This document shows, one piece after another, positions 44,231 through 53,052 of a stretch of DNA of 64,000 bases. Below the pieces are notes generated by a model that saw nothing but the letters and a program-made list of their open reading frames with translations, ran no database searches and was not told the origin of the DNA. The translations under genes and the position numbers were made by a program. Numbering within the stretch: position 1 is the first letter of the stretch; the number at the start of each line of letters is the position of its first letter. Location of the stretch: assembly GCF_049243985.1 (NCBI RefSeq), contig NC_135386.1:11741328-11805327 (forward strand), in the 5' to 3' direction. Origin of the DNA: Paroedura picta. Taxonomy: Eukaryota; Chordata; Lepidosauria; Squamata; Gekkonidae.

Positions 44231-47200
44231 TACTATTACTATTACTATTACTATTACTATTACTATTACTATTACTATTACTATTATTATTATTCAATTT
44301 ATTCATTGTCACTCTCTGACAGGCTCATGGCAGGTATCAATAGTCTTAAAACCCATTAAAACGCCCACTAAAAGACTTTAAATGCTCCCAAAATGGTGGA
44401 AAAATATCCCACTCACACCCCCACTAGCTTTGCGACGAAAAATGGAGGAAGAACAATGTACACGTCAAACCCTGGGGGGGGGGAGCTAAGATCTACCTCG
44501 CCGACCCCAGCCTCAACCATAGACCTGGCGGAAGAGCTCCGTTTTACAGGCCCTGCGGAACGTTGACAAATCCCGCAGGGCCTGCAGCTCACTTGGGAGT
44601 TCATTCCACCAGGTGGGGGCCAGGACAGAAAAGGCCCTGGTCCTGGTCGAGGCTAGGCGCGCTTCCCTAGGGCCGTGAACGACCAATAGATTCGTAGATG
44701 AATCACTGCATTAAACGTGTCACGCTTTCCCAAAAGACACCGTGACGGTCAATGTACACAGAATAGTTTAGAGTAATGGGCAGCTGGAATTTGCTTGTCT
44801 ACTAAGGAGATTAATTATTTTGTAGCTGGGAAATAGGATTTAATAAGGTGTAAGGTTATTTCTTGAACATGTTGGGGAAAAACACCATTAAAATAGAAAA
44901 CCTGGGCTGAATCTGCACAGAGTTTTTATTCCAATCCCAGGATGATTCAATCCCTGCCATCCACACTGAATGCGATTTCCATTTTGACTGTGGGCGATTA
45001 AAATATTTCATCTGCAACAAGCATGATTGACCGTACCTTTTCCCCGTGATATCCTGGAGTAGATATAACCCTTGATATTTGAAAAATTGGCACGAATAAA
45101 GGTGCAGCGTTCTGCTTGTCCCGAACTAACTTGCTGATTTGAGCCCCCAACACTGTAGAAAAGTCCTGATTGGCCAGGGCATCAGTTCAAAGGCTTCCTC
45201 GTTCCCATGTTGCAAGGCTTCTCTTAAAGGGGAAGCCCTAACTTCTCTTGGCAGTAGCTCCAGAAGATTTGCCTCTTGGATTTATTCCCCCTCTTCTGCT
45301 GTCTCTAATCATCTCTCTCTCTGCCCCCCATTCAAGAAAAGAAAGAAAGAACCTCCTGCTGCACTTGGCTCCCCAACCCCTATCTGAGCTTCTAATCACG
45401 AGCAGAACACTTTTCTGTTTCAATGGGGGGGGGGGATAGAGGAAGACCCGAGTTCAAATCAATCTGAATTCAGCAGGATCCACAATGGAATAAACAAAGT
45501 AAGCACAGAATCAGCCCTAGACAAATAATGTCCTCTGTCTCTATCACTTTAGTTTCCTTAATTCCTATGTAATTAAGCTTCCCTTCTCATTAGCAGAATC
45601 ATAGAATAATAGAGTTGGAACTCCTGGGTCATCTAGTCCAGTGGTCCCTAACCTTTTTATCACGGGGGACTGTGGTACAGCTCAAAATCCCATTTTCCTT
45701 CCTTCCTTCCTTCCTTCCTTCCTTCCTTCCTTCCTTCCTTCCTTCCTTCCTTCCTTCCTTCCTTCCTTCCTTCCTTCCTTCCTTCATACTCTAGCTTCCC
45801 ATCCCGCAATTTAATTTTCTTTCCCTTCCTTCCTGTTGTGTTGCTTTCCCTTCCTTTATGTTCTCTATCATTGTTCCTTTCTCTCACCTTCCCCTTGTTT
45901 CCTTAGAAAAACCTCCAATGGGTAGGTTTGCATTTGGGGGATGGGGTGGGAAGAGCAATACAGAACAGTGGAAGCCCAGTGTTGAGTAGCTGTATAGTAA
46001 ATAAAGAAATCATAGGACAAATTTAGAGTTCAGGGGTTCCTTTAAAACCAACAAAGTTTTATTTTGCCCACAAAAGCTCACCCCTTGAATAAAACTTTGT
46101 TGGTCTTAAAGGTGCCTGATAGGACTCTAAATTTGTTCTGCTGCTTCAGACCAACACAGCAACCCACTTGAATCTATCTTAAAGAAATCAAAGAACAGGC
46201 CAAGATCACTATTGTGTAATAATGGAGAAAATGGGGAACACGGGCAATATTTCTGGTATTGTACTAGCGTCCTACCTGGACGCAAAGCACCTAGCCACAG
46301 TGATCCATGTGACGGTCACCTCTAGGCTGGACTTCTGCAACTCGCTCTATGCAGGCCTACCCTTATCCTTGATCTGGAAACTACAATTGGTGCAGAATGC
46401 TGCGGCCAGGATTTTCACGAAAACATCATGGAGATCCCACATCTGGCCAGCACTCCAACAACTTGGCTGGCTCCCAGTTGGTAATCACCTTCAAGGCCAT
46501 ATGCGGTTTGGGCCCAGTGTATTTGAGAGACCACCTCCCTGCCTATACCTACTTCCGACTGGCTGCGGATCCCTGGCCCCAGAGAAGCGTGTCGGACTTC
46601 AACAAGGGCCAGAGCCTTCTTGGTCCTGGCCCCCACCTGGTGGAATGAGCTCCCTGAGGAGATCAGAGCCCTGCCCGAACTTCCACAGTTCCGCAGGGCC
46701 TGCAAGAGGGAGCTCTTCCACCAGGCATTCGCTTGAGGCCGACCTACTCAGAACACCTGCTGGTCCCCCCAGATGCCCCCCCATGACTCTCCCAAAGTTA
46801 ATGTTAATTGTTATTATATTATAAATGTGGTTTGGTAGTCTTTTGATGCTTTACTGAAAGTTGTTTTGATGTTACAGTCTGTATAACATTCCATGTAAGT
46901 TATATAATGTTCAATGTAAACCGCCCAGACCTGCAAAGAAAAGGGCGGTATAGAAATATAAACAAGCAAATAAACAAAATTGTCAACTTAGGCTGTCAAG
47001 ATGTGGGGTCATCTCTCATCTCAATCCATGAAACCTTTGGCTAGTAATTCTTTCTTGGTATAGCCTACCTCACAGGACTGTTGTAAAGAAACTAATCGGC
47101 TCACCTCATCCATGCATACCACCTCAGAGGAAGGCTGGGATGTAAAGGTAATGAATGGATACCTTAAATGTTAGAAATAATTACATAAGAGAAATGAGGA

Positions 47201-49148
47201 TGATACTAGTGCTGGAATCGAGGGGAGAGGGCATTGTTTGTGTCTAGAAGATACTACAATGATACTAAGGGAGGCTTCTAAGGTAATTAGCTGGTAAACA
47301 AAAAAATCCCTGAGGCAAAAAATATCCCTGAGTTTGTGGGGCATTTTTCATGCATGTGAAAATTAAAAAGGATTCTTGAGTTTTAGTTTACATGTTAATG
47401 TGAATTGTTGTGTACAATACATGATATTATTTGTATTGTATGTATGTTGTAAATATACAAAGGAAAGAGAGAGAAAGAGATGGTTTACATTTAATTTCTA
47501 CTAATATTTTATAGCTTTGCTTCTGTTATATTTTTAATGCATCCATTTGTCAGTGAATAGGCTCTTGCTTTGCCGAAGGATATTTTTATTGCATTTTGGA
47601 GAACTACTCAAGGAGTTGGAGCGTCTTGGGGCTTTCGTCAGGACAAAAAGACAGCTTAACATGTACACAAGGGACCACAAGAGTCTTAAAAAACATCAAG
47701 AACATGAAAGGCCTATAAAATTATGAATGATGTGGAAAAACTGGATAGAGAGCTCAGTGCCAAGATTTTGAGAGTCACTCAGTGAAAGGGACTGGTCAAA
47801 GATGAACAAAAGAAAGCACGTCTTCATACAGTGTACTATTGGAATCCCCAGCCAAAATATATGTTGATGATGGTCAGCCGCTGGTTTAGATCGTTTTCAA
47901 AGAAGATCAGAAAACTGCACGGAGGGAATTGGTGTAGCAACATCCATTTGCTATGACAGTGGCATGGAACCTCATCTTCAGAGAGTTCATCTCCTAATAC
48001 CAGTTGTGGGACAGGGGGGCACAGCAGTGTGTGTGGGTGGGTGGGTGGAGAGATGTGGCCTGCTTGCAAGGTTCTCAAAGACGGGTGGGTAGACTGATGC
48101 TGGAAACAGAATGATAGGCTAGATCAGGGGTAGTCAAACTGTGGCCCTCCAGATGTCCATGGAGAGCCTCTTGTGGCGCAGAGTGGTAAGGCAGCAGACA
48201 TGTAGTCTGAAAACTCTGCCCAGGAGGCTGGGAGTTCAATCCCAGCAGCCGGCTCAAGGCTGACTCAGCCTTCCATCCTTCCGAGGTCGGTAAAATGAGT
48301 ACCCAGCTTGCTGGGGGGTAAACGGTAGTGACTGAGGAAGGCACTGGCAAACCACCCCGTATTGAGTCTGCCATGAAAACGCTGGAGGGCGTCACCCCAA
48401 GGGTCAGGCATGACTTGGTGCTTGCACAGGGGATACCGTTACCTTTAGATGTCCATGGACTACAATTCCCATGAGCCCCTGCCAGCATTCGTTGAGCAGG
48501 GGGTTGGACTAGATGGCCTGTATGGCCATTCCAACTATGATTCTGTGATTCTGGTTGTAGTCCATGGACATCTGGAGGGCCACAGTTTGACTACGCCTGG
48601 GCTAGATGGATCTGTGGCATGGGGGCTCTTTCTTTGTTCTGACACTCGGTGGGAGTTCCTTGAGCTTGCTCTAAAAAGCAGTTGTGCTTTGGCAGACAAT
48701 ACCACCAGTAGGCCTAGATACACTGGCCTTCCCCTGGTGTGTTGGTATCAAGATGTTTTTTTTCTTCTCATTATCGATGGGAGTTTATTTCAAATCTAAA
48801 AGATGCACTTAGAGCAAAAATGTGCCGAGATAAACTAGCTGATTGCCATATCAAAGATAAATGCAGGTTAGTAATCAGAGGGAGCAGCATATTTTCCGGT
48901 GCAATGCATTTTACCGGGAGGCAGGGCCAGAGAGGAGCATTTAGGGCAGTTAGGTTGCTTTCCCACTCCCCAGAGAAGGGAGAAGTAGTGCAGCGGTTAG
49001 TAGAATTAGCTGAAGCCCGGTCGGTAGGCCGTACCGATGTCACAGAGGTCCCCTCCGTAGCTGGGAAGGCATAAGCATTTGAAAGTGTGGATGCCATCGA
49101 CGCAGGTAGCTCCATTCAGACAGGGGCTGGAGTGGCACTCATCAAAGT
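31127..49148 (-). CDS. ACAN: ACAN (aggrecan), 3' part: EGF, C-type lectin, CCP and tail exons
   Basis: Six minus-strand exons, from high to low coordinates 49035-49148, 43854-44012, 43285-43367, 39609-39753, 33642-33824 and 31127-31215, splice in consistent phase. They encode the G3 region of a lectican. Exon lengths of 114, 159, 83, 145 and 183 bases are those expected for this gene family. The C-terminal basic tail, the DPSTYKHRL junction and the neighbour HAPLN3 point to aggrecan rather than versican, neurocan or brevican. Aggrecan is the large chondroitin-sulfate proteoglycan of cartilage, and G3 binds tenascins, fibulins and other matrix ligands and aids secretion. The G1, G2 and chondroitin-sulfate exons are not in the window, so the gene continues past 64,000. 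No stop or frameshift is seen in these exons. Confidence 0.95.
31690..31905 (+). mobile_element. SINE, tRNA-derived, ACAN last intron
   Basis: AGTAAGGTGTAGTGCTTATA head, GGTTCAAATCCCAACTC B-box-like sequence and a tail with GGAAGGGTGGGAGAAA. Confidence 0.5.
32104..32236. mobile_element. hAT-type MITE fragment
   Basis: TGCTTCCCAACCA, GCCTGAAGAATGTTTCAGGG and GGTTAAAAGGTTGAGAAAGG. The same family, in the other orientation, occurs at 32525-32640. Confidence 0.5.
32237..32366 (+). mobile_element. L2-type 3' end
   Basis: ATGAGCCTCAGGGGAGGGCG followed by ATAAATATAATAAATAAATA. Confidence 0.65.
32525..32640. mobile_element. hAT-type MITE fragment, opposite orientation
   Basis: AGCCTTTCTCAACTTTATTA, CTTGAAACATTCTTCAGGCT and CAGAAACCTTCGAAGTGGC. 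Confidence 0.5.
33355..33445 (-). mobile_element. L2-type 3' end fragment
   Basis: TTATTTACTTATTTATATTT then CTATACCGCCCATTTC and CTGGGCGGTTTACACAG, the reversed L2 terminus. It lies in the ACAN last intron near the CCP exon. Confidence 0.65.
33642..33824 (-). CDS. ACAN: ACAN complement control protein (sushi) exon
   Basis: This 183-base exon encodes [20 protein letters not shown], then the YQC, TIRC and IAC cysteines and the QWEEP tryptophan of a CCP module. The KKDRYEIN and [11 protein letters not shown] stretches are aggrecan-like. The acceptor is CACTAG and the donor GTACGT. The last base C plus CC of the final exon makes Pro (IDPSTYK). Confidence 0.95.
33889..33975 (-). mobile_element. 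CR1 3' end fragment
   Basis: AAATCATAGAAGAGACCTCC then TCTAGTCCAATCCCCTGCAC. Confidence 0.65.
33978..34262 (-). mobile_element. L2-type 3' end
   Basis: TTTATTTATTTATATTTTTA, CTGGGTGGTTTACATAAAAC and, at the upstream end, AATGCCTGGTGGAAGAGCTC with TTGCAGGCCCTGCGGAA. These are the usual reversed L2 C-terminal and 3' sequences. Confidence 0.75.
34264..34565 (-). mobile_element. tRNA-derived SINE, minus strand
   Basis: A (GAA)n run at 34264-34302, then GAGTTGGTCCTTATATGCCG and a head ending CCACTACACCAAACTGGCTC. Nearly full length. Confidence 0.85.
34800..35280 (+). mobile_element. L2-type LINE 3' end
   Basis: CTGACTCTAGAGAAGTACAT, GCCTCAACCAGGGTCAGGGC, GGGCCTGTAAGATAAAGTTC, ATCAGGCATTTG and the terminus GGAGGGGCGGGGTATAAATC. 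Confidence 0.7.
35555..35686. mobile_element. hAT MITE, palindrome
   Basis: CAGGGGTAGTC to GACTACCCCTG with an exact 8-bp duplication GTCTAATC at 35547-35554 and 35687-35694. Confidence 0.92.
35788..36128. mobile_element. GC-rich hAT MITE (CAGTGGTCTCCAACC type)
   Basis: Left end CAGTGGTCTCCAACCTTTTT. The interior is GC-rich (GGACCGGTACCGTTC). The right end is decayed. Flanks TGTAAGAG and CGTAAGTA look like an eroded 8-bp duplication. Same family as 61257-61619. Confidence 0.65.
36200..36640 (-). mobile_element. possible L2 endonuclease-region fragment
   Basis: Read on the minus strand, the sequence resembles the L2 endonuclease start (L-V-D-Q then a Thr-Trp-Leu-like region) but with many changes. 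CGCCTTCCCATACCCAGCTC and CAGGTCCGCCTCATTCCTC are typical of the reversed segment. Low certainty. Confidence 0.35.
36943..37416 (-). other. unexplained open frame (157 codons)
   Basis: Encodes a Ser/Lys-rich protein beginning [20 protein letters not shown]. No recognised domain, signal peptide or splice context. It lies in the ACAN intron next to a possible L2 fragment and could be that element's upstream region or chance. Confidence 0.2.
37680..37975 (-). mobile_element. L2-type 3' end
   Basis: ATAAAACATAATACATAAAA tail. AACCAAATGCCTGGTGGAAG and AACAGGCCCTGTAGAA mark the reversed C-terminal region. Confidence 0.6.
38251..38560 (-). pseudogene. possible Pif1-like helicase remnant
   Basis: A minus-strand frame of 90 codons reads [20 protein letters not shown] and then [23 protein letters not shown] fits a Walker A motif, and a G-x-A...GNTIHS/T motif about 35-40 residues later is the arrangement seen at the start of Pif1/RecD-type helicases (motifs I and Ia). 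The ATP-binding and Ia stretches are the only signals. No Helitron end or Rep motif was found nearby. Confidence 0.3.
38775..38835. mobile_element. hAT MITE fragment
   Basis: CTCCATGTCCATGAACTACA and TTTTCATGAGGCCCTGCCAG match the left half of the palindromic family. Confidence 0.5.
39000..39105 (-). mobile_element. L2 C-terminal fragment
   Basis: AATAACCTGGCCCTGGTTGA and CTTCTTTTGGGCCAGGGATC are the reversed L2 segment seen at 3500-3560. Confidence 0.55.
39609..39753 (-). CDS. ACAN: ACAN C-type lectin exon 3
   Basis: This 145-base exon encodes [20 protein letters not shown], the [15 protein letters not shown] stretch and LPFTCKKGT. The QPD and WND motifs are the calcium and ligand-binding sites of the lectin fold. 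Acceptor ACCAG and donor GTGAGA fit. The final G joins TT of the CCP exon to give the KKGTVSCG junction. Confidence 0.95.
40480..40960 (-). mobile_element. tRNA SINE split by an L2 3' end
   Basis: GAAGAAGAGTTGGGTTGTTA (tail) at 40485, then an L2-like terminus (TTTGTTTATTTATTTCCTAC) to about 40770, then the SINE body CACCTTCCCTTCCTCTCCCC to CCAGCTGGCTGCATGTGG. Confidence 0.6.
41059..41194. mobile_element. hAT MITE, palindrome
   Basis: CACGGGTAGTC to GACTACCCCTG with an exact 8-bp duplication CTATAGAG at 41051-41058 and 41195-41202. Confidence 0.88.
41265..43068 (+). mobile_element. CR1 LINE, reverse transcriptase and 3' end, nearly intact
   Basis: Encodes the CR1 linker and reverse transcriptase: GNYRPVSL (about 41710-41735), [64 protein letters not shown] (catalytic), [40 protein letters not shown] and [20 protein letters not shown]. 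Two or three frameshifts (near 41735, 42350 and 42460) split the frame. It ends in a 3' UTR with (ATTCTATG)n at 43031-43068. It lies in an ACAN intron. Confidence 0.9.
43285..43367 (-). CDS. ACAN: ACAN C-type lectin exon 2
   Basis: This 83-base exon (acceptor TTCCAG, donor GTAAGT) encodes [20 protein letters not shown] followed by WSDGHSL. It carries the WIGL core motif. It is too short and too split to stand out as an open frame but is clear in translation and phase. Confidence 0.93.
43854..44012 (-). CDS. ACAN: ACAN C-type lectin exon 1
   Basis: The exon encodes [20 protein letters not shown], then [19 protein letters not shown] and TPEEQEFVN. Acceptor TTCTAG and donor GTGAGT flank 159 bases. 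The first cysteines and the WVDAE-CRE helix of the C-type lectin fold are present. The joint with the next exon restores [14 protein letters not shown], a hallmark of lectican lectin domains. Confidence 0.95.
44150..44295. repeat. (ATT)n then (TATTAC)n microsatellite
   Basis: About 24 trinucleotide units (44150-44222) change to hexanucleotide units to about 44290. Confidence 0.95.
44296..44690 (-). mobile_element. L2-type 3' end
   Basis: CTCTCTGACAGGCTCATGGC near the 3' terminus, then CCTGGCGGAAGAGCTCCGTT, TTCATTCCACCAGGTGGGGG and AAAAGGCCCTGGTCCTGGTC (reversed). Confidence 0.75.
44700..45595. other. ACAN intron, no recognised feature
   Basis: No gene or repeat that I can support, apart from a G run at about 45425-45435. 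Confidence 0.4.
45598..45690. mobile_element. CR1 3' end piece followed by hAT MITE left end
   Basis: AGAATCATAGAATAATAGAG is a reversed CR1 terminus. CAGTGGTCCCTAACCTTTTT (from about 45639) is the left end of the GC-rich MITE family, cut off by the TTCC repeat. Confidence 0.55.
45688..45785. repeat. (TTCC)n microsatellite
   Basis: About 24 tetranucleotide units. Confidence 0.95.
46027..46175. repeat. interspersed repeat with internal inverted repeat
   Basis: CCTTTAAAACCAACAAAGTT at 46040 and AACTTTGTTGGTCTTAAAGG at about 46095 are near-complements around CACAAAAGCTCACCCCTTG. The right side continues TAGGACTCTAAATTTGTTCT and CAGACCAACACAGCAACCC. A related sequence lies at 8155-8215. Confidence 0.5.
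46235..46990 (+). mobile_element. L2-type LINE 3' end
   Basis: Encodes [40 protein letters not shown] and [11 protein letters not shown], then a frameshifted continuation. It ends CCGCCCAGACCTGCAAAGAA and AAAGGGCGGTATAGAAATAT. Confidence 0.8.
46991..48110. other. ACAN intron with weak CR1-like remnant
   Basis: 47690-47900 (GGCCTATAAAATTATGAATG, GTGGAAAAACTGGATAGAGA, AAAGCACGTCTTCATACAGT) resembles the 3' region of an old CR1/L3 element. The rest is unrecognised. Confidence 0.4.
48125..48599. mobile_element. hAT MITE carrying a Sauria SINE and a CR1 tail piece
   Basis: MITE ends CAGGGGTAGTC and GACTACGCCTG with an exact 8-bp duplication GGCTAGAT at 48117-48124 and 48600-48607. The left arm holds a SINE (48163-48446). 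The centre holds a CR1 terminus (about 48491-48554). Confidence 0.88.
48163..48446 (+). mobile_element. Sauria-type SINE (tRNA head, BovB-like 3' end)
   Basis: Starts AGAGCCTCTTGTGGCGCAGA, has the B-box-like GGAGTTCAATCCCAGC and ends GGGCGTCACCCCAAGGGTCA then GTTACCTTTA. A 12-bp target duplication AGATGTCCATGG flanks it (48151-48162 and 48447-48458). The BovB-like 3' end implies mobilisation by BovB, a copy of which is at 11.0-11.8 kb. Confidence 0.85.
49035..49148 (-). CDS. ACAN: ACAN calcium-binding EGF-like exon
   Basis: The exon encodes [19 protein letters not shown] and then [16 protein letters not shown]: six cysteines in EGF spacing, with the D-x-D-E-C start of calcium-binding EGF modules. 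The acceptor (TTGCAG) lies just above 49148 and the donor (GTACGG) just below 49035. The last base G joins AT of the next exon to make Asp. The matching exon is alternatively spliced in mammals, so this one may also be optional. Confidence 0.93.
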
Positions 49149-49364
49149 CTGCAAGAAATCAAGGGCTGCCATTAGGGTGGGCAGTAACTCCGTCAAGCAG
49201 GAGAACTTGTTTCCTTGCTTGGCTGTGACTTGGAAAGGGATGCCCACTTGCATTTTAACTGCTGCTTTTACTGCTGAAGAAAAATAGGTATGAAAGTGGG
49301 AAGAGAAGAAACTGATCTGCAGACAGGCCAGCAGGCCACGGTCAAAGTTCCAGGGTTGCACGTC

Positions 49365-49618
49365 TGAACTATGAAGAAGAAGAACTGTTTTTTTATATGC
49401 CGCTTTTCCCTACCAGAAGGAGTCTCAAAGCAGACACCCTGAGAGGTAGGTGAGGCTGAGAGAGCCCTGATATTACTGCTTGGTCAGAACAGCTCTGTCA
49501 GTGCTGTGGAGAGCCCAAGGTCACCCAGCTGGCTGCATGTGGATGAGGAGCGGGGATTTAAACCGGGCTCGCCGGATTAGAAGCCACCCCTCTTAACCAC
49601 TACACCAAGCTGGTCTTG
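49365..49618 (-). mobile_element. tRNA-derived SINE, minus strand
   Basis: GAAGAAGAAGAACTGTTTTT tail, body TCAAAGCAGACACCCTGAGA and head AACCACTACACCAAGCTGG. A short internal gap relative to other copies. Confidence 0.75.
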
Positions 49619-49829
49619 CAAAGAGACAGAGTGTCACTCCCTGCATTTTGGGAAGGAAGCCCCCAAAGTTTAACTGTTCAAGAGCCTTCTGATATCCATC
49701 AGCTGCCCAGAACATAGAGTGATAAAGAAATGAAAAAAGTGACAGATCAAAAATTAAAAAGTGTCAATAGCATTCTTGATCATTTAAGGGGTTAGGATTA
49801 TGATAGTCAGCAGGCAATGAGATAGTAAG

Positions 49830-50225
49830 GGGAGGGGGTGTTTTACAAAACTCTGTAGGGAAGGCAGAAAAATCCTCAACTCCCACAATTCCGCAGGGCC
49901 TGCAAAAGGGAGCTCCTCCACCAGGCATTTGCCTGAGATCGACCAAACCCAAATAACAACCACGGGGCCCCCTCAGACATCCCCTCCATGGCCTGAACCA
50001 GTCTGACCTCTCTGGGGGCGCTTAGCCAAGTTCCTGTTCCTGTTATGTTGCTGTTGATCAAGACCATTGAGATTGTGCTGATTTATAACCACTGTTGGAT
50101 TGTCTGATGTTACTTTTGACTATGTTATATGATAGGTGGTTCCGTGTATCCCCCATGATGTTATATGTAAACCGCCCTGAGCCGTATGGAAGGACGGGAT
50201 AAAACTCTAATAAAATAAATAAATA
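49830..50225 (+). mobile_element. L2-type LINE 3' end
   Basis: CACAATTCCGCAGGGCCTGC, AGCTCCTCCACCAGGCATTT and terminus ATGTAAACCGCCCTGAGCCG then AATAAAATAAATAAATA. Confidence 0.8.
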
Positions 50226-50309
50226 TCTCATTCATTCCTGATGGTTAATTACCATGAGGACATGTCACTGTGTTTCATCTCTGGAAAATCCATTTCTTTT
50301 TTGAAATTA

Positions 50310-50595
50310 TTAAAGGTAAAGGTAAAGGTATCCCCTGTGCAAGCACTGAGTCATGTCTGACCCTTGGGGTGACGCCCTCTAGCGTTTTCATGGCAGACTC
50401 AATACGGGGTGGTTTGCCAGTGCCTTCCCCAGTCATTACCGTTTACCCCCCAGCAAGCTGGGTACTCATTTTACCGACCTCGGAAGGATGGAAGGCTGAG
50501 TCAACCTTGAGCCGGCTGCTGGGATTGAACTCCCAGCCTCATGGGCAAAGCTGTCAGACGGCTGCCTTACCACTCTGCGCCACAAGAGGCTCTTT
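50310..50595 (-). mobile_element. Sauria-type SINE, minus strand
   Basis: TAAAGGTAAAGGTAAAGGTA tail, then the reversed BovB-like end CATGTCTGACCCTTGGGGTG, GCCTTCCCCAGTCATTACCG and head CACTCTGCGCCACAAGAGGC. Full length. Confidence 0.85.
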
Positions 50596-50874
50596 GAAAT
50601 TATTAGTGTCTCCTTATTTTCTAGTCGGCCATCCTGCTTTGAGTTTTCTTTGCACCTAATGGTGGGAATAGTCTTGAAGACATACTATGTTTTTTTCTAC
50701 GAAAGCTAAACAAGTCCTGATCTGAAAGTTCTGAGGAAACAAAATGCGTGTTCTTTGGAGAAATGGGTGGGGTAATGTAATCTTAATAAGAGTCAATTAA
50801 TTAATAATTAATAATTAAAAGATGGATTAACTAATTAACCTTCTTGCTTGACTCATTGATCGGATGGTGGGAAA

Positions 50875-51035
50875 GTGTCACCAAAGCCCAGCTGATTTAT
50901 GGCAACCCCACTGGGCTTTTAAGGCAAGAAATAAGTGCCATTGCCTGCCTTTGCATGGACTTCCTTCGTGGTCTCCCACATCCAAGTCCTAACCAAGGCT
51001 GACCCTGCTTAGCTTCCAGCCTGGGCATTCGGGTC
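50875..51035 (-). mobile_element. 5S rRNA-derived SINE, minus strand
   Basis: CTTCGTGGTCTCCCACATCC and GCTGACCCTGCTTAGCTTCC are the complement of 5S box sequence. The 3' part is GTGCCATTGCCTGCCTTTGC. Confidence 0.6.
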
Positions 51036-51281
51036 AGAGCCCCTAAGTTGTTATCCAGGTAAGGACCTTAAACGCAAGTGCATAGCAACTAGAGGCCCCT
51101 AATATTCCAACGGACAGAAACAGAGGAGTACTGTAGAAGAAGAATGGCTGTTGTAATATGAGTTTGTTGATGGTCTCCTTTGGTAGTCAGGTAAGTTTAT
51201 CACCTTTGCATGCCATACAATAAATAATAATAGCCTCCTCAAAGTGCCCCTGTTGCAAAATTGGTTACACATTAGGAGCAT

Positions 51282-51611
51282 TGGGAAAATTTAACAAAGC
51301 AAATATAGCGCACTGGAAACAGCAGCACAGAGACCTGTGTGTTTAGCTACTACGAAAAGTTTACTACAATATTAGGGAAAGGGTTACATGGAAAGAAACT
51401 AATAACAATAGTCTGCCTAGGTCATCCTATCTGCTCCATCTTGCTTCTTTCTCTCTCTGCTCCTCCTCTTTATCTCTGATTCCAAGAACAAAGTTTTCCC
51501 CAAAACTCCCATCCTTGTGTAGGTGCTGAGTAGCACATGCCATTTCCAGTGTATTGATTTTCTAACTCGTTTTACAGAAACCTCACTTTAACTTACTTGC
51601 CAAACCCAACA
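51282..51611 (-). repeat. copia downstream LTR
   Basis: Matches 56165-56528 along its length. Shared blocks include AGCAAATATAG, AGCAGCACAGAGAC, GAAAAGTTTAC, TCTGCCTAG and CCAGTGTAT. It begins TG and ends CA in the element's orientation. Confidence 0.85.
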
Positions 51612-52284
51612 CTCCTTCTTAAGAGTTATATGCTGAAGTCATGAAGGTTCATTTTCTTGCACTGGGACTGGAGCATCCCTCTGGCAAGTGGCTTGGTGAG
51701 TATATCAGCCACCATCTCCTCCGAAGGGCGATAGCTCTCATTGCTGCATCTGTCTCACAGAATGGTACTAGACAGCGGTATGCTTGCTTCTTGATTTGAT
51801 GCGTTCACTCTTGAATACAGCTATGCATGCATGATTGTCTTCAAACAAGATTACTGATTTAGACTTTCAGTAGATAGATGATCCACTCAAGTTCATTGCA
51901 TCCATTGGAAGCAGTTGTTGATTTGGCAACTAGCGTTTGCCTTTGGCTAGTCTGGCTGGTCAGGCTGTTTCCCATGATAGTCAGTTTTGTTTTCACCCCA
52001 GTCAGAGTCCATGTATCCAACCAGTCTTGGGTTGTAACAAGCTGAGATCTTTAGTTTCAGGCCAGCTGTTCCTTTGAGGTATCTAGCAAGGATTCTAGTC
52101 ATAAGGATTTGATGAATTTGTCCTTCTGCATAAGATCTCAACAGCTGCAGAAATGATAGGTCTAGACACTACTCAGAGAAACTTGCCTTTCTATATTGCT
52201 GATTGCTTTCAAGTAACATTCCATCTTTAAGGATGAAGTAAGCTGGTTCAAGTGGAGTACTTACATCTGTCTGTTTGTCTGTCT

Positions 52285-52660
52285 ATCCTGCCCCTCTCCG
52301 AATGGTCTCGGGGCAGCATATATCAATGAATAAAACCATATAGCATTAAAATTAAAAAACATTAACATTAATCCTAACTCCAGTACTCCTATGGGCCTGG
52401 ATGTTAAAGAGTCGAATTAATGGCCAGGCACAGAAAGGAGGCTAATGGGGGGTTCATCTGGGGGTCACATTGGGTGGTAATGGTAATCCCCGGCCTCAAC
52501 CAAATGCCTGGTGGAAGAACATCATCCTAGAAGCCCTCCGGAACATAGGAACCTCCATGAGGGTTAGCACTTCTGATGGCAACTCATCCTACCAGGTTGG
52601 AGCCAGGGCTGAAAAGACCCTGGCTCTGGTTGAGGCCAAGCACATAAAGACTCTTTCATG
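52285..52660 (-). mobile_element. L2-type 3' end inside the copia fossil
   Basis: CTGCCCCTCTCCGAATGGTC terminus, GGCCTCAACCAAATGCCTGG and GACCCTGGCTCTGGTTGAGG (reversed L2). Confidence 0.7.
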
Positions 52661-53052
52661 TATAGATCAAAGTCCATAATTTCATGGTTTTGGTTCAAGA
52701 GGAAACTTCCATTCTCAGTTCTCTTAATTTATATTCATAGCTCCCAGCTGTTTCACTTCTACCTCTTTGTTCACATTCTCAGCAATTACTTGTGCATCCC
52801 CTTTGATTTGGCAACACACTATCAGATCATCCACATATGTCAGAACCTACTGTTACTGTCCATCTTTCAGTCTTGTAAATAGGCAGGACCCTTCCTTTTA
52901 TTGTTGAAAATTTTTATTTTTTTTTATTTTTCAGGAGTATAGTTAATTTTTCATTCCAACTTTTGGCTGCTTGCTTAAATCCATAAATATTATTTTTAAG
53001 TTTTGCACACAAGATTCTCTTTTACTTTCTCTTGAAAACTATCTGGTTGTTC

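Noticed and set aside
44150-44295. Possible CRISPR-like or regular repeat array
   Set aside because: Pure tri- and hexanucleotide microsatellite with no spacers, in a vertebrate genome.
45660-45887. Frame with Lys-Glu-Gly-Arg repeats
   Set aside because: Translation of the (TTCC)n microsatellite.
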